Of a stretch of 64,000 bases of DNA, positions 26,418 through 35,933 are shown one piece after another. Origin of the DNA: an uncultured Pirellula sp. GTDB taxonomy: Bacteria; Planctomycetota; Planctomycetia; Pirellulales; Pirellulaceae. Made by a program: the position numbers and the translations under genes. Below the pieces are notes generated by a model. That model was not told the DNA's origin, did no database searches, and saw only the letters and a list, made by a program, of their open reading frames with translations. Each line of letters starts with the position of its first letter. Position 1 is the first letter of the stretch. Location of the stretch: contig CAITIE010000084.1 in the NCBI GenBank assembly GCA_903892355.1, positions 1 to 64,000 on the forward strand. Reading direction: 5' to 3'.

Positions 26418-27083
26418 CTATGACTTTGGTGTCAGTGACGTTGTTGGTGACGTTATATCGACTCGTAGAAGGCACTTAAACTCTCTTGCGAAATCGATCG
26501 AAACCCTAGCATGCACGGCACCCTGTTTGTCAAAAAAACGTTGTGATCCTTGAATTGGAAACACTCCTTCGTGCCATACATTGGGATGAATGTACAACCC
26601 ACAGGTGCCATCGAACCAAAAACACACGAAGTCTTGCGGAGTTCGGTCATCTCCGGGGAGCGCAAGGGGCACAACGAAGGGTTTTCGGTCGATAGGGAAG
26701 AAGAGTTGACCACCATCCGGGTGGTAGTTGCAGTGCCAGATCAAGATTTGATGTGGATCCCTGGCATGGCCCGTAGAAGCAGACTCTGGGCTTTGGTTGT
26801 AACCGAGTACGTAACTGCCTCCGACAGCTTGGTTGGTCCCGAAGAGGATATCGCCATCCCAATGGGAAAAGAACTCACCCTGCTTGGTGCCTGCTTCATC
26901 GCCGCAATCTTCATCGACCGGGCGCCATCCTACCGCAGGCCAGCGGACAATCTCGATCGGAAACGATTGGGGGCTATCGGGAACGAGCAAGCCATACCCT
27001 TTTAGCGATGCGTCGTCTGCAATGACGTTTGGGATCGTAACGCTTGGTAGATCGCGGGGTAGGTTTGGATTCATGTAGTCCAT
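26418..27083 (-). CDS. Ureidoglycolate-lyase-like cupin protein
   Basis: The 221-aa protein resembles ureidoglycolate lyase (AllA, PF04115): an N-terminal strand, then HCNYHPDGGQLFFPIDRKPF, VVPLALPGDD and GLYIHPNVWHEGVFP, which form the cupin core of that family. The classical enzyme splits ureidoglycolate to glyoxylate and urea in purine/allantoin breakdown. At ~165 residues AllA is shorter; the extra residues are mainly N-terminal and in an internal stretch around 50-100. No other purine-degradation gene is nearby, so a different small-molecule substrate is possible. It lies 186 bases downstream of ruvB on the same strand. Confidence 0.7.
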   Translation of the reverse strand: MDYMNPNLPRDLPSVTIPNVIADDASLKGYGLLVPDSPQSFPIEIVRWPAVGWRPVDEDCGDEAGTKQGEFFSHWDGDILFGTNQAVGGSYVLGYNQSPESASTGHARDPHQILIWHCNYHPDGGQLFFPIDRKPFVVPLALPGDDRTPQDFVCFWFDGTCGLYIHPNVWHEGVFPIQGSQRFFDKQGAVHARVSIDFAREFKCLLRVDITSPTTSLTPKS

Positions 27084-27269
27084 AATGCGCTGGACCTCAT
27101 CGGAGGATCGATAATGGTAAAGCGGGGATTGTGAGATGAACTCGCCCCGGCTTTTGGAATATTAACTCAAACCCATTTTCGCAATCATCGACCTGAGAGA
27201 TGACGCGCTACGATTCATCGATAATTAACTTCCCAGTCCAGTGCGCGACGACATGATCCAATTTGTTTG

Positions 27270-28385
27270 CTAAAACAAATCGCCTTGCTTCTTGTCGGGC
27301 GTCTTCATTTTTAGCTTTTCGTAAGCTTTCGCGGTAGCGCATCGACCTCGTTGCGTCCGGATGATGTATCCCGATCTAAGCAAAAACGGCTCGACTTCAT
27401 CCTCGAGCGTATCGGCGGACACACTCATGGTATGCGCGACGGCTTCGACGCCTGCGGGGCCACCGTTGAAAACATTGACTAGTGTTTCCAAGTAGCGGCG
27501 GTCTTGTTTATCGAGTCCGATTTCATCGATGCCGACCATCTCGAGAGCTCGGTGGGTGATATCTCTCGTGATCCTTCCGTCGGATTTGCTCATGGCATAA
27601 TCGCGCACCCACATCAGTCGGCTGTTGGCGATCCGCGGTGTTCCTCGAGAGCGCTTCGCAATTTCCGCAGCGGAATCGTCGGAGATTTCGACATTCAATT
27701 TCTTTGCGTTTCTCTTGATGATTTCCACGAGTTCGTCGACGGAGTAATACCCGAGGTGCTGCCGGATATGGAATCGATCGCGGAGTGGGGCGCTGAGCAT
27801 CCCGGCGCGCGTGGTGGCGCCGATGAGGGTGAATTGTTGGAGTTTCAGATTGAGGGTACGAGCGTTGACACCTTCGCCGAGGACGATGTCGATTCGAAAA
27901 TCCTCCATGGCGGTGTAGAGGAACTCTTCGACCGGTTTGGGAAGCCGGTGGATTTCGTCGATGAAGAGGACCGAGCCGTGTTCGAGGTTGGTCAGGTACG
28001 GCAGAATTTCCTTGGGGGCTTTCAAGCTCGGGCCGCTGGCCATGTCGACCTTGACGCCGAGTTCTCTGGGGATGCAGACTGCGAAGGTCGTTTTTCCGAG
28101 TCCGGGTGGGCCGTCGAGCAAGATGTGCCCCAGCGGTTCGCCTCGCTTCTTGGATGCGTCGATGGCGATTTGCAGAACGTCCATCACCTCGCGTTGTCCG
28201 ACCATATCCGAGATGGAGCGAGGTCGGAGGATGGCGTCGTTCTCGGGAGGGGCCGCATTGGAAGCCGATGGTCCAAGCGTCCCAAACGTGAATCCAGGTT
28301 CAGGGCCAGTTGCTCCGTTGGCGTCGCGATCGGAATCGTCGTCGTCGTCGGGTTCTTGGGCTGAGATTTTGCGTTCGCGTACCAT
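27270..28385 (-). CDS. ruvB: Holliday junction branch-migration ATPase RuvB
   Basis: The 371-aa protein carries the RuvB order: an LRPRSISDMVGQ start, Walker A GPPGLGKT at residues 92-99, LFIDEIHRLPKPVEEFLY with the Walker B DE, the sensor region TLIGATTRAGMLSAPLRDRF, and the C-terminal winged helix ending FLLRSGYIIRTQRGR. RuvB forms hexameric rings that drive branch migration of Holliday junctions with RuvA. An acidic, low-complexity N-terminal extension of ~50 residues (EPDDDDDSDRD) is longer than usual. The gene follows lepA by 48 bases. ruvA and ruvC are not in the window. AGGAA precedes the ATG. Confidence 0.97.
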   Translation of the reverse strand: MVRERKISAQEPDDDDDSDRDANGATGPEPGFTFGTLGPSASNAAPPENDAILRPRSISDMVGQREVMDVLQIAIDASKKRGEPLGHILLDGPPGLGKTTFAVCIPRELGVKVDMASGPSLKAPKEILPYLTNLEHGSVLFIDEIHRLPKPVEEFLYTAMEDFRIDIVLGEGVNARTLNLKLQQFTLIGATTRAGMLSAPLRDRFHIRQHLGYYSVDELVEIIKRNAKKLNVEISDDSAAEIAKRSRGTPRIANSRLMWVRDYAMSKSDGRITRDITHRALEMVGIDEIGLDKQDRRYLETLVNVFNGGPAGVEAVAHTMSVSADTLEDEVEPFLLRSGYIIRTQRGRCATAKAYEKLKMKTPDKKQGDLF

Positions 28386-28433
28386 GAAGAATCCGTTCCT
28401 GTTTTCGAAACTCCTGCCATCGGAAGCGACGGT

Positions 28434-30272
28434 TTACTTGTTGTCGGCTCCGGTATCGAGCACCGCCATAAAGGCCTTCTGCGGGATATCCACAGAGCCG
28501 ATCGACTTCATCCGCTTCTTGCCTTCACGTTGTTTCGCCCATAGTTTTCGCTTTCGGGTGATGTCACCACCGTAGCACTTGGCGGTCACATTTTTCCGCA
28601 TCGCGGGGACCGTTTCACGTGCGATCACACGAGCACCGATGGCAGCTTGTACGGCTACTTCGAACATGTGCCGGTCGATTTCCTCCTTGAGTTTCTTGAC
28701 GACAGCGCGGCCCCTCCGGTCGGAGTCGCGGCGATCGCAGATGACGCTCAAGGCGTCGACGCGTTTACCATTGACCAGGATATCCATCCGTACGAGGTCG
28801 GCATTTTCGTAGCCGATGATCTCGTAGTCCATGGTGCCATAGCCGCGGGTGACGCTTTTGAGTTTATCGTGCAAATCGTAAATCACCTCTGCCAGTGGCA
28901 GGTCGTAGCTGACGAGTGCACGGGTACCGCTCAGGTATTCGTTCCCTCGCAAAATCCCGCGGCGATCTTGGCAGAGTTTCATAACGACACCGATAAACTC
29001 GGTGGGCAACACAAAGTTGACGCGTACGATCGGCTGGCGAAACTCTTCGATTTCTCCGGAATCCGGTACTTCTTGGGGGCGATGGATCTCAAGGACTTCA
29101 CCGCCCCGTTTGACGATTTCGTAGGTGACGTTCGGGGCTGTCTGAACCAGATCAATATCGCATTCGTTTTCCAGCCGTTGTTGGATGATTTCCATGTGCA
29201 ACAGGCCCAGGAATCCGCAACGGAACCCGAACCCGAGTGCTTCGCTCGTCTCGGGTGCGAACTCGAACGAGGGATCGTTGATCGAGAGTTTTTCGAGGGC
29301 ATCCCGAAGTTCAGAGAAGTCTTGGCCATCGCTCGGATAGAGTCCGCAGTAAACCATCCGCTTGGGTGGTTGGTAACCTTCGAGCGGTTCGACGGTCGTG
29401 TCGTTGGCATGCACGACCGTGTCGCCGATGCGAACATCTTTCAGGGACTTGATGTTGCAGATCAGATACCCGACTTCACCGGCTCGCAGTTTATCGACTG
29501 GTTTTCGCTCGGGGACGAACTGACCTAATTCGAGGACTTCGTAGTTGACCCCAGCGCGATAGAACCGAACCTTGTCTCCCCGTTTGACTTCGCCGCTCAT
29601 CAAGCGGACGTAGGTGATAGCTCCGCGATAATCATCGTAGTGGGAATCGAACACCATCGCTTGGAGGGAACCAGAGGTCTCACCCGAGGGGGCTGGGATT
29701 CGCTCGATGATGGCAGTGATCAGTTCATCGATACCTATACCAGCTTTGCCGGAGCACTTCACGATATCATCGGGATCAATCCCGAGAACTTGTTCCATTT
29801 CCGTGGTAACTTCATCGACGCGGGCATGATTCAAGTCGATTTTGTTGATGACGGGGATGATCTTAAGGTTATGGTCCATGGCCGAGTAGGCGTTGGCAAC
29901 GGTTTGAGCTTCGACGCCTTGGAACGCATCGACCAGGAGCAGTGCACCTTCGCAGCAGGTGAGGGATCTCGAGACTTCGTATTGGAAGTCAACGTGACCT
30001 GGGGTATCGATCAAGTTCAACTCGTAGAGTTCGCCGTTGTGCCAATGGTGGAGCGATACTGCTTTGGCTTTGATCGTGATCCCTCGTTCACGTTCCAAGT
30101 CCATCGCGTCGAGGAGTTGTTCTTTCATCCGGCGGATTTCGACCGTACCTGTTCTTTCGAGGAGGCGGTCTGCGAGGGTGCTTTTGCCGTGATCGATGTG
30201 GGCGATGATGCAAAAGTTTCGAATGCGAGACAGGGGGATTTCCCCGATACTTTTGGGGTCTTTTCCGTTCAT
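28434..30272 (-). CDS. lepA: Elongation factor 4 (LepA)
   Basis: The 612-aa protein matches LepA in length and layout. It has GTPase G1 AHIDHGKST at residues 24-32, a G2 region RGITIKAKAVSL, G3 DTPGHVDF, G4 NKIDL, then EF-G-like domains, and the LepA-specific C-terminal part with SVTRGYGTMDYE and a Lys/Arg-rich end. LepA is a ribosome-bound GTPase implicated in back-translocation or initiation/biogenesis. Its ATG overlaps the TGA of the ROK kinase gene by four bases (30269-30272), so expression is coupled to that gene. Confidence 0.98.
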   Translation of the reverse strand: MNGKDPKSIGEIPLSRIRNFCIIAHIDHGKSTLADRLLERTGTVEIRRMKEQLLDAMDLERERGITIKAKAVSLHHWHNGELYELNLIDTPGHVDFQYEVSRSLTCCEGALLLVDAFQGVEAQTVANAYSAMDHNLKIIPVINKIDLNHARVDEVTTEMEQVLGIDPDDIVKCSGKAGIGIDELITAIIERIPAPSGETSGSLQAMVFDSHYDDYRGAITYVRLMSGEVKRGDKVRFYRAGVNYEVLELGQFVPERKPVDKLRAGEVGYLICNIKSLKDVRIGDTVVHANDTTVEPLEGYQPPKRMVYCGLYPSDGQDFSELRDALEKLSINDPSFEFAPETSEALGFGFRCGFLGLLHMEIIQQRLENECDIDLVQTAPNVTYEIVKRGGEVLEIHRPQEVPDSGEIEEFRQPIVRVNFVLPTEFIGVVMKLCQDRRGILRGNEYLSGTRALVSYDLPLAEVIYDLHDKLKSVTRGYGTMDYEIIGYENADLVRMDILVNGKRVDALSVICDRRDSDRRGRAVVKKLKEEIDRHMFEVAVQAAIGARVIARETVPAMRKNVTAKCYGGDITRKRKLWAKQREGKKRMKSIGSVDIPQKAFMAVLDTGADNK

Positions 30273-31312
30273 AAACTCTTTTGGTATTCCGTTCGAGCGA
30301 TCCCGGCCGCTCCGAGGTAACCGGCGTCGCCGCCGAGGGATGCAAAGTCGATTGTGGTTCCATCAGCGACGTATTCGAAACTCAGTTTACGGAACGAGTC
30401 TCGAATGCGTTGTAGGAAGCGTTGGCCCACGGGGGATTTGGCCCCGCCGAAATTCATGGCGCCACCTAGGACGACCAAGCCTGGGTCGACGGTGTGTACG
30501 ATGGTGGTGATCCCAATAGCCAGGTAGTCTGCGGTTTCGTCGATCAGGCCGAGGCTCCATGCGTCCCCTTGCGAGGCGGCTTCATAGAGGCGCTTTGCCG
30601 TCACGGTTTGGGCTTCTGGGGCGAGGATGCTCGACGCTCCTGCGAGCAGTTCCTCCTTGGCGCGGGCCGCGACGGCGCTGGCGCTGGCATACGCTTCCAA
30701 ATGCCCCCGTCCACCCCCCCAAACGCACCGTCGAGCGGTGGGGCTGGGGTCGATGATGATGTGCCCGCATTCTCCGCCGAAGCTGTTGTGGCCGACGACC
30801 AAATGGTCATCGATGATGATTCCACTGCCGACACCGGTACCCAACGTCAGGAGTACCATGCTGTGGAACCGCTCTCCCGTCCCGATCCAAAACTCGCCGA
30901 ACGCTGCAGCGTTCGCATCGTTGGCGAATGAAACCTTGAGCCCAAGTTTTTCCTCGAGCGATTGGACGATTGGGAAATGGTGCCAATGGGGGTGGTTTGG
31001 CGGTTCGATCAGCAGCCCTTTAGCGATGTTTTGGCTTCCTGGGGTGCCCAGTCCCACTCGGGCGACATCGGTGCGGGTGTAGCCCAACGAAGTCAGTAGC
31101 GTATCGCAGGCGGCAGCGACGCGTCGCATCGCATCGTCGGGTCCCTTCGGTTCCTCCGTGGGAATCGAGACAAAACCGAGCGTTGTGCCGACGTTATCTA
31201 CCAGGCCGATTTTGATCCCGGTGCCGCCGACATCGACCCCTAGAAAGAGCGGGGATTTCGCGTTTTCATTGGGTTGAATCGCCACGGAATGATCGTTTGG
31301 CTGGCTTGTCAT
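30269..31312 (-). CDS. ROK family kinase (glucokinase-like)
   Basis: From ATG 31312 the protein has 347 aa; an upstream frame to 31435 looks non-coding (Arg/Pro-rich) and is left out. Residues ~22-31 (GVDVGGTGIKIG) form the phosphate-1 motif, and LGTGVGSGIIID with GHNSFGGECGHIII follow the ROK pattern. The catalytic Asp is expected in FANDANAAAFGEF. ROK sugar kinases normally bind zinc through a CxCGxxGCxE motif; here that place reads RRCVWGGGRGHLEAYAS, so only one of the three cysteines is kept and a His stands where the last was. Likely substrate is glucose or a related hexose. It is the first gene of the ROK-lepA-ruvB series. Confidence 0.88.
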   Translation of the reverse strand: MTSQPNDHSVAIQPNENAKSPLFLGVDVGGTGIKIGLVDNVGTTLGFVSIPTEEPKGPDDAMRRVAAACDTLLTSLGYTRTDVARVGLGTPGSQNIAKGLLIEPPNHPHWHHFPIVQSLEEKLGLKVSFANDANAAAFGEFWIGTGERFHSMVLLTLGTGVGSGIIIDDHLVVGHNSFGGECGHIIIDPSPTARRCVWGGGRGHLEAYASASAVAARAKEELLAGASSILAPEAQTVTAKRLYEAASQGDAWSLGLIDETADYLAIGITTIVHTVDPGLVVLGGAMNFGGAKSPVGQRFLQRIRDSFRKLSFEYVADGTTIDFASLGGDAGYLGAAGIARTEYQKSL

Positions 31313-31631
31313 TGGGAAAAAATAGTGTGTCTGTAGGCGATCTATCGAAGGCGGTCCCCCGATGATGGCTCGTCCTCGTCGAGGTGGCCGAGATTGCGGG
31401 ATGAACCTTGTAGTCGATCCTTCGTTTCTAAGCACTCCCTAGATTATACGCAAACTCGGGAACCGCCCAAGGTCCGACGTTTCCCCTTCGGCGGTTTGTT
31501 TTTTGCGTTTTCCAACGAAAACGGCCCGTTGACTGAATCAACGGGCCGTTTCAAATCCCTTTGGTCGCGGTGCGAGGCGTGTGATGCGAGCGTGCATCTC
31601 ACCAAAAGGGACTATGTTCTAGCTAGCGTTT
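31313..31631. other. 319-base spacer between ROK kinase and BBP7-like gene
   Basis: It should hold the promoter of the ROK-lepA-ruvB transcript and the terminator of the BBP7-like gene (31519-31551). No coding sequence was recognised. Confidence 0.6.
31519..31551 (-). terminator. Hairpin terminator after the BBP7-like gene
   Basis: A 14-bp perfect inverted repeat, AAACGGCCCGTTGA / TCAACGGGCCGTTT, with a five-base loop starts 80 bases after the stop of the minus-strand BBP7-like gene. On the minus strand it is followed by a T-rich stretch, though not a clean T run. Confidence 0.75.
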
Positions 31632-33458
31632 CTAGAAGTTGTACGCGGCTCCCAGTGTCCATCCATAGAGGATCAAACTCCGGTCGTTGTTGATTCGCGA
31701 TGCATCATTCAAGAGTGAGAAATCGCGAGGGATTTGACCTACGGCGGTTGCTACGCCTGAGACTCCGATGACACGGTATCCGATGTTGGCGGTCCATCCT
31801 CGTGTGAGACGCAACCCTACCCCCGATGTCAATTCGCTGAGAATTGCGACATCGTTCGTTGAGTTGCTCAAGTTGTATGGCTGGCCGTTGAACGAGTTGG
31901 TCGAGACGACCGTCGCTGCATCCGTCGTGGTTCCAGCGTAGGAGTTGTAGTTGATGTGGTTGTTGTACACCCCAACGTTGGCACCCGTCCACAGGTTGAT
32001 GCGGCGGCCGGTGCACCATGTGGCCAGTCCACCGAGTTGTCCACCGAACAAGTCGTTGGTGACATTGTTCCTGTAGTAGAAATCATCTGCCGTCGAGCCG
32101 AACATCGCATCGGTTTCGCTGGTTGCGTATTGCAAGTAATCACGGAACTGGAACCAGCGAAGTCCACCGTACATGTTCAGTCGCAATTTGCTGCACTGTG
32201 CGCCATACCACGGAGCGCAGGGCCCTGTCGGGCTGCTGATGCTCGGATTGCATGGGTCGGAGTGCTTGTTCTGGTGCCGGCTACCCCAACCGGTACCGCA
32301 ACCGCTGTTGCAATCCAGGGGGTAGGGCTGGCGTGCACCGCCACCTAATGCAAACGACAAGAAGTTGATTTCCACATTTTGGAAATCTTGGTCCCGTACG
32401 ACTTGGTGGGCCCACGCTCCGTCATACCAGTTGTAGACATTCTCAACTGGCATGGTGATCCCATAAGGGGTCGCACCGATGTTTGGGCCTTGGAGGGTGA
32501 ATGGCAAACTCGATCGGAGGTTACCACCGACGGGTGTGGTTACCGTATAGGACTGCTCGGGCGAGAACAATCCCCAGTAACTCCCGACGATCGCATAGCG
32601 GCCGCAGCCGAAGTACCGCCCGCCCATCAATTCGAACCCACCTGTCGTGGGCATGCGTACATCGCTGGTCGAAAGCAATGGATCGGTAGGCATGTTCGAA
32701 TCGTACGATAGCCGCGTGTACTCGTCGTCGGCCCGATTGAAGAGCAACGCGTTAGCACCAAAAATCCAGGGACAAAGCGTCTGGGTTGGTAGGCTGTAGG
32801 ACGACGCACCGCAACTCGTATCAAAGGTACCAGTCCCGCACGTCGAGCAATTCCCATCGACATGGTTGTGGTCATAGCCGACCCCAGGTTGCGAGATCGC
32901 TCCAGATTGCTCAATAGATGGGGAAGAGACGACTTCCTGAGGAGCCACAGGCTGGGTTAGTAGCGAGGCTGGGTTCCCATAGGGATTGGGCGACGAGATC
33001 TGCGCCGCGCCAGCGGGGACTCCGGTCCCAACAGCGCCATATTGCTGATAACCAACCGGGCTATAGGTTGCCGAAGGAACGGCAGTTGGAAAGCTGAGTG
33101 TTTGGTTGGCTTGTACCTGAGGTACCGTGACTTGGGGTACTGTCACTTGAGGCACTGTGACTTGGGGTACTGTCACTTGCGGTACTGTCACTTGCGGTAC
33201 TGTCACTTGCGGTACTGTCACTTGCGGTACCGTGACTTGCGGTACTGTCACTTGCGGTACCGTGACTTGCGGTACCGTCACACTCGGGGGTGTGAGAGGC
33301 AGGTACGCCCCCCCGGAAAGACCTGAGCCAACAGTGGGTGTTGGTGCCGAGGCGCCGCCGACGGTCGGGGTGCCGATCGAATACTGCGCTGAAGCGATGC
33401 CGGGAACCGTGCAAACTCCCAGTGTCAGCGCCAACCCGCGAATCAATTTATGTTTCAC
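31632..33458 (-). CDS. BBP7-like outer-membrane beta-barrel protein with VTVPQ repeats
   Basis: The 608-aa protein begins at a GTG with AAGGAG seven bases upstream and has a clean signal peptide ending ASAQ. Residues ~60-115 are eleven perfect tandem copies of VTVPQ. After a Gly/Pro/Ser-rich linker and a CSTCGTGTFDTSC patch, residues ~225-608 alternate aromatic and small residues as in a beta barrel (FGANALLFNRADDEYTRL, GFELMGGRYFG, TANIGYRVIGV) and end in YNF, an aromatic terminus typical of outer-membrane barrels. This matches the planctomycete BBP7 family. Function is unknown; pore, adhesin or structural wall role are all possible. The Cys-rich inserts (CNSGCGTGWG) are unusual for a barrel. 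Confidence 0.78.
   Translation of the reverse strand: MKHKLIRGLALTLGVCTVPGIASAQYSIGTPTVGGASAPTPTVGSGLSGGAYLPLTPPSVTVPQVTVPQVTVPQVTVPQVTVPQVTVPQVTVPQVTVPQVTVPQVTVPQVTVPQVQANQTLSFPTAVPSATYSPVGYQQYGAVGTGVPAGAAQISSPNPYGNPASLLTQPVAPQEVVSSPSIEQSGAISQPGVGYDHNHVDGNCSTCGTGTFDTSCGASSYSLPTQTLCPWIFGANALLFNRADDEYTRLSYDSNMPTDPLLSTSDVRMPTTGGFELMGGRYFGCGRYAIVGSYWGLFSPEQSYTVTTPVGGNLRSSLPFTLQGPNIGATPYGITMPVENVYNWYDGAWAHQVVRDQDFQNVEINFLSFALGGGARQPYPLDCNSGCGTGWGSRHQNKHSDPCNPSISSPTGPCAPWYGAQCSKLRLNMYGGLRWFQFRDYLQYATSETDAMFGSTADDFYYRNNVTNDLFGGQLGGLATWCTGRRINLWTGANVGVYNNHINYNSYAGTTTDAATVVSTNSFNGQPYNLSNSTNDVAILSELTSGVGLRLTRGWTANIGYRVIGVSGVATAVGQIPRDFSLLNDASRINNDRSLILYGWTLGAAYNF
33121..33285 (-). repeat. 15-bp coding tandem repeat, 11 units
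   Basis: Eleven units of 15 bases, each containing GGTACnGTsA on the plus strand (VTVPQ in the minus-strand protein). Units differ only at third codon positions, for example TACTGTCA against TACCGTGA, which shows selection for the peptide. Confidence 0.97.
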
Positions 33459-33849
33459 TGAAAAGCTCCTTGCTTTTGACGTCTATCCTTAGACGTGGCA
33501 TCCATGTCCAATATCGATGAAGGGCTTCCTCTGGAAGGAAGTCCTTCATGCCACGGCGCCGACCATTCCATAGTGACGCTTCTTGACGGTTGGTTCATCG
33601 GCCATCGGTGGGCGCGTCAAATCGATTTAGACGGCATTCGATTTCTTTTTTGCAGATCGGTTGAGTCACAACCGGTACAGGGGGAAAAACCGATCTGGCA
33701 TCCTCGGAATAACCGGTACGACTGGAAAAACCCTGCGATTTCGAACGTTCCGTCGTCGCTCGGCCGGATTTCCGCTGGTTGAGTTCCGGTGGATTGTTAT
33801 GATCCAAGTGGTCTTTCACTAACTACTGGGTTTCTGTTTGCAAAGTTCC
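33459..33849. other. Divergent promoter region between BBP7-like gene and rimO, with hairpins
   Basis: This 391-base spacer feeds two divergent genes. It contains a perfect 7-bp inverted repeat ACGTCTA-TCCT-TAGACGT (33479-33496) just upstream of the BBP7-like ribosome site, and a 13-bp inverted repeat with one mismatch (33517-33549, ATGAAGG arms). Both would be in the BBP7 leader RNA. No coding sequence was recognised. Confidence 0.55.
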
Positions 33850-35277
33850 ATGCGATCTCTCCCGATCATCGATAACGACCAAGCCTCCTCGTTGCCCGCC
33901 AATCCTGACGTGCCTGGTGGCAAGCGAGGCGCCTACGCCTTGATCAGTTTGGGCTGTCCTAAAAACTTGGTCGACAGCGAGCAGATGCTCGGCATCCTCC
34001 ATCAGAGCGGGTACCAGTTGGTCCAAGATCCGGAGAAATCGGATTTTGTCGTGATCAACACCTGTGGCTTTATTGAGAACGCTCGCAAGGAATCGTTTGA
34101 AGCCATCGACCAAATGCTGGAACTGAAACGGGCCGGGAAGATTCGTGGGGTGGTCGTCACCGGATGCTTGGCGGAACGGCAGCATGAGAAGCTGCTCGAG
34201 GAACGCCCCGAAATCGATGGATTGGTCGGTGTCTTCGGACGCGACGAGATCAGCAACGTGGTCGGTCGTATCATGGATGGATTGGACGAACAACGCACGG
34301 TCTTTCGACCGGCCCCGATCCGTGCCTTGTCCGACCACATGCGTCTTCAAGTCACCCCGCCCCATTTCGCATACATGAAGATCTCCGAGGGGTGCGATCG
34401 ACTGTGCACGTTTTGCGCGATCCCGAAAATGCGGGGCAAGCATGCCAGCAAACCGATGGCGGACGTGGTTACCGAAGCCAAGCGATTGGCGGATCAGGGT
34501 GTCCGGGAATTGATTTTGGTAGCGCAAGACACCACCTACTACGGAATCGATATCTATGGCGAACCTCGGCTTCGTGGGTTGCTTGAGGAACTCGATCAAA
34601 TCGAAGGCCTGGATTGGATTCGCCTGATGTACTTTTACCCGATGTACATCGACGACTCACTCATCCGATCGATCGCCTCCGCGAAACGGATTGTTCCCTA
34701 CATCGACATGCCCCTGCAACACATCAACAATACCATGTTGAAGCGGATGGCTCGACGCGTGACGCGAGAGTCGACGCATGAGATGGTTTCCAAGCTGCGA
34801 GAAGGCATTCCGAATTTGGTCATGCGGACCACCATGATCGCTGGGTTCCCCGGAGAGACCGACGAACAGTTCGAAGAGCTGGAACAATTTGTGGACGAAC
34901 TTCACTTCGAACGGCTTGGCGTTTTCACCTATTCGATCGAACCCGACACCCCCGCAGCCAAGCTCGACGATCATCTGCCGGAGCGCATCAAAAAAGAACG
35001 CCGGAATCGATTGATGGCTGTGCAGCAAAAGAACGCGTTCGCTTGGTGTGAGAGCCAAATCGGCAAAACGCTGCCGGTCCTAATCGACAAAGCCGTCGAT
35101 GAGGCAAACCACGTATGGTTGGGGCGTTCCTATGCCGATGCGCCGGATGTCGACGCGTGCGTCTTCGTCACCGCCACACCCGAAAACCCCCTCTCGCCAG
35201 GTGCGCTGGCCGATTGCGAGATCGTTTCTTACAAGAATTACGATTTGGTGGGTGTCGCCGCCAGTTCCGTTCGTTAA
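33850..35277 (+). CDS. rimO: Ribosomal protein S12 methylthiotransferase RimO
   Basis: The protein has 475 aa from ATG 33850 (an upstream TTG adds four). The N-terminal UPF0004 domain has [12 protein letters not shown] and [13 protein letters not shown], giving the cluster cysteines. The radical-SAM core carries [11 protein letters not shown], the CxxxCxxC loop for the SAM-bound [4Fe-4S] cluster, and a TRAM domain closes the C-terminus. RimO adds a methylthio group to a conserved Asp of ribosomal protein S12. [12 protein letters not shown] is typical of RimO rather than MiaB. It is followed after 28 bases by pgsA. Confidence 0.96.
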   Translation: MRSLPIIDNDQASSLPANPDVPGGKRGAYALISLGCPKNLVDSEQMLGILHQSGYQLVQDPEKSDFVVINTCGFIENARKESFEAIDQMLELKRAGKIRGVVVTGCLAERQHEKLLEERPEIDGLVGVFGRDEISNVVGRIMDGLDEQRTVFRPAPIRALSDHMRLQVTPPHFAYMKISEGCDRLCTFCAIPKMRGKHASKPMADVVTEAKRLADQGVRELILVAQDTTYYGIDIYGEPRLRGLLEELDQIEGLDWIRLMYFYPMYIDDSLIRSIASAKRIVPYIDMPLQHINNTMLKRMARRVTRESTHEMVSKLREGIPNLVMRTTMIAGFPGETDEQFEELEQFVDELHFERLGVFTYSIEPDTPAAKLDDHLPERIKKERRNRLMAVQQKNAFAWCESQIGKTLPVLIDKAVDEANHVWLGRSYADAPDVDACVFVTATPENPLSPGALADCEIVSYKNYDLVGVAASSVR

Positions 35278-35305
35278 GTAATTGCTCGAGAACAAGAAGT
35301 AACTG

Positions 35306-35917
35306 ATGGGATCGACCAACCCGGCTCCGGCAACAGCACCATCCCCTTGGAATGTTCCCAATGCTCTCTCCGCAATCCGATTGGTGCTCGCCATCCTCGT
35401 CTGTGCAATGATTGAGCTGGGCATGATGGTGCCTGCAGCCGTAGTCTTCGTCGTGGCCGCATCGACCGATTGGGTCGATGGATGGTGGGCACGGAAATAC
35501 AACCAAGTCACCAAATTGGGTCGGATTTTGGATCCGTTCGTCGACAAAGTCATCATTTGCGGGGCCATGATCGCATTGGTCGGCGCTAAAGGCTCTCCCA
35601 TCGCACCCTGGATGGCAACCGTTGTTGTCGCGAGAGAACTGTTGGTCACGAGTTTGCGAGGGATGATCGAGGGGCAGGGAGGCGATTTCTCCGCCAAGCA
35701 ACTTGGCAAGTGGAAAATGGTAGCCCAATGCGCGGCGGTCGTAGCGAGCCTCTGGCTGATCAGCAGCGATCCTCGTCCGGATTGGCTCTCGTGGACAACG
35801 TGGGCTATTCTTTGGATAGCGATCTTGCTGACGGTCGTGTCTGCTATCGAATACGTGATGCTGGTCGTGCGAGCCAACTCTGCAGCGCGCTCCTCCTCAA
35901 CAGCATCTGTGAAGTAA
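35306..35917 (+). CDS. pgsA: CDP-diacylglycerol-glycerol-3-phosphate 3-phosphatidyltransferase
   Basis: The 203-aa membrane protein contains the full CDP-alcohol phosphatidyltransferase signature D-x2-DG-x2-AR-x8-G-x3-D-x3-D (DWVDGWWARKYN ... GRILDPFVDK). It has several hydrophobic helices (LAILVCAMIELGMMVPAAVV near the start, AILWIAILLTVV near the end). It catalyses the committed step to phosphatidylglycerol at the inner membrane. It lies 28 bases after rimO on the same strand, a likely operon. Confidence 0.92.
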   Translation: MGSTNPAPATAPSPWNVPNALSAIRLVLAILVCAMIELGMMVPAAVVFVVAASTDWVDGWWARKYNQVTKLGRILDPFVDKVIICGAMIALVGAKGSPIAPWMATVVVARELLVTSLRGMIEGQGGDFSAKQLGKWKMVAQCAAVVASLWLISSDPRPDWLSWTTWAILWIAILLTVVSAIEYVMLVVRANSAARSSSTASVK

Positions 35918-35933
35918 ACTCCCGAAATTCCTG

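Noticed and set aside
28647-29528. Plus-strand open frame of 293 codons inside lepA
   Set aside because: It is antisense to a highly conserved gene and reads as a low-quality sequence without motifs.
33121-33285. CRISPR-like array
   Set aside because: The 15-bp repeats are continuous without spacers and encode an in-frame pentapeptide.
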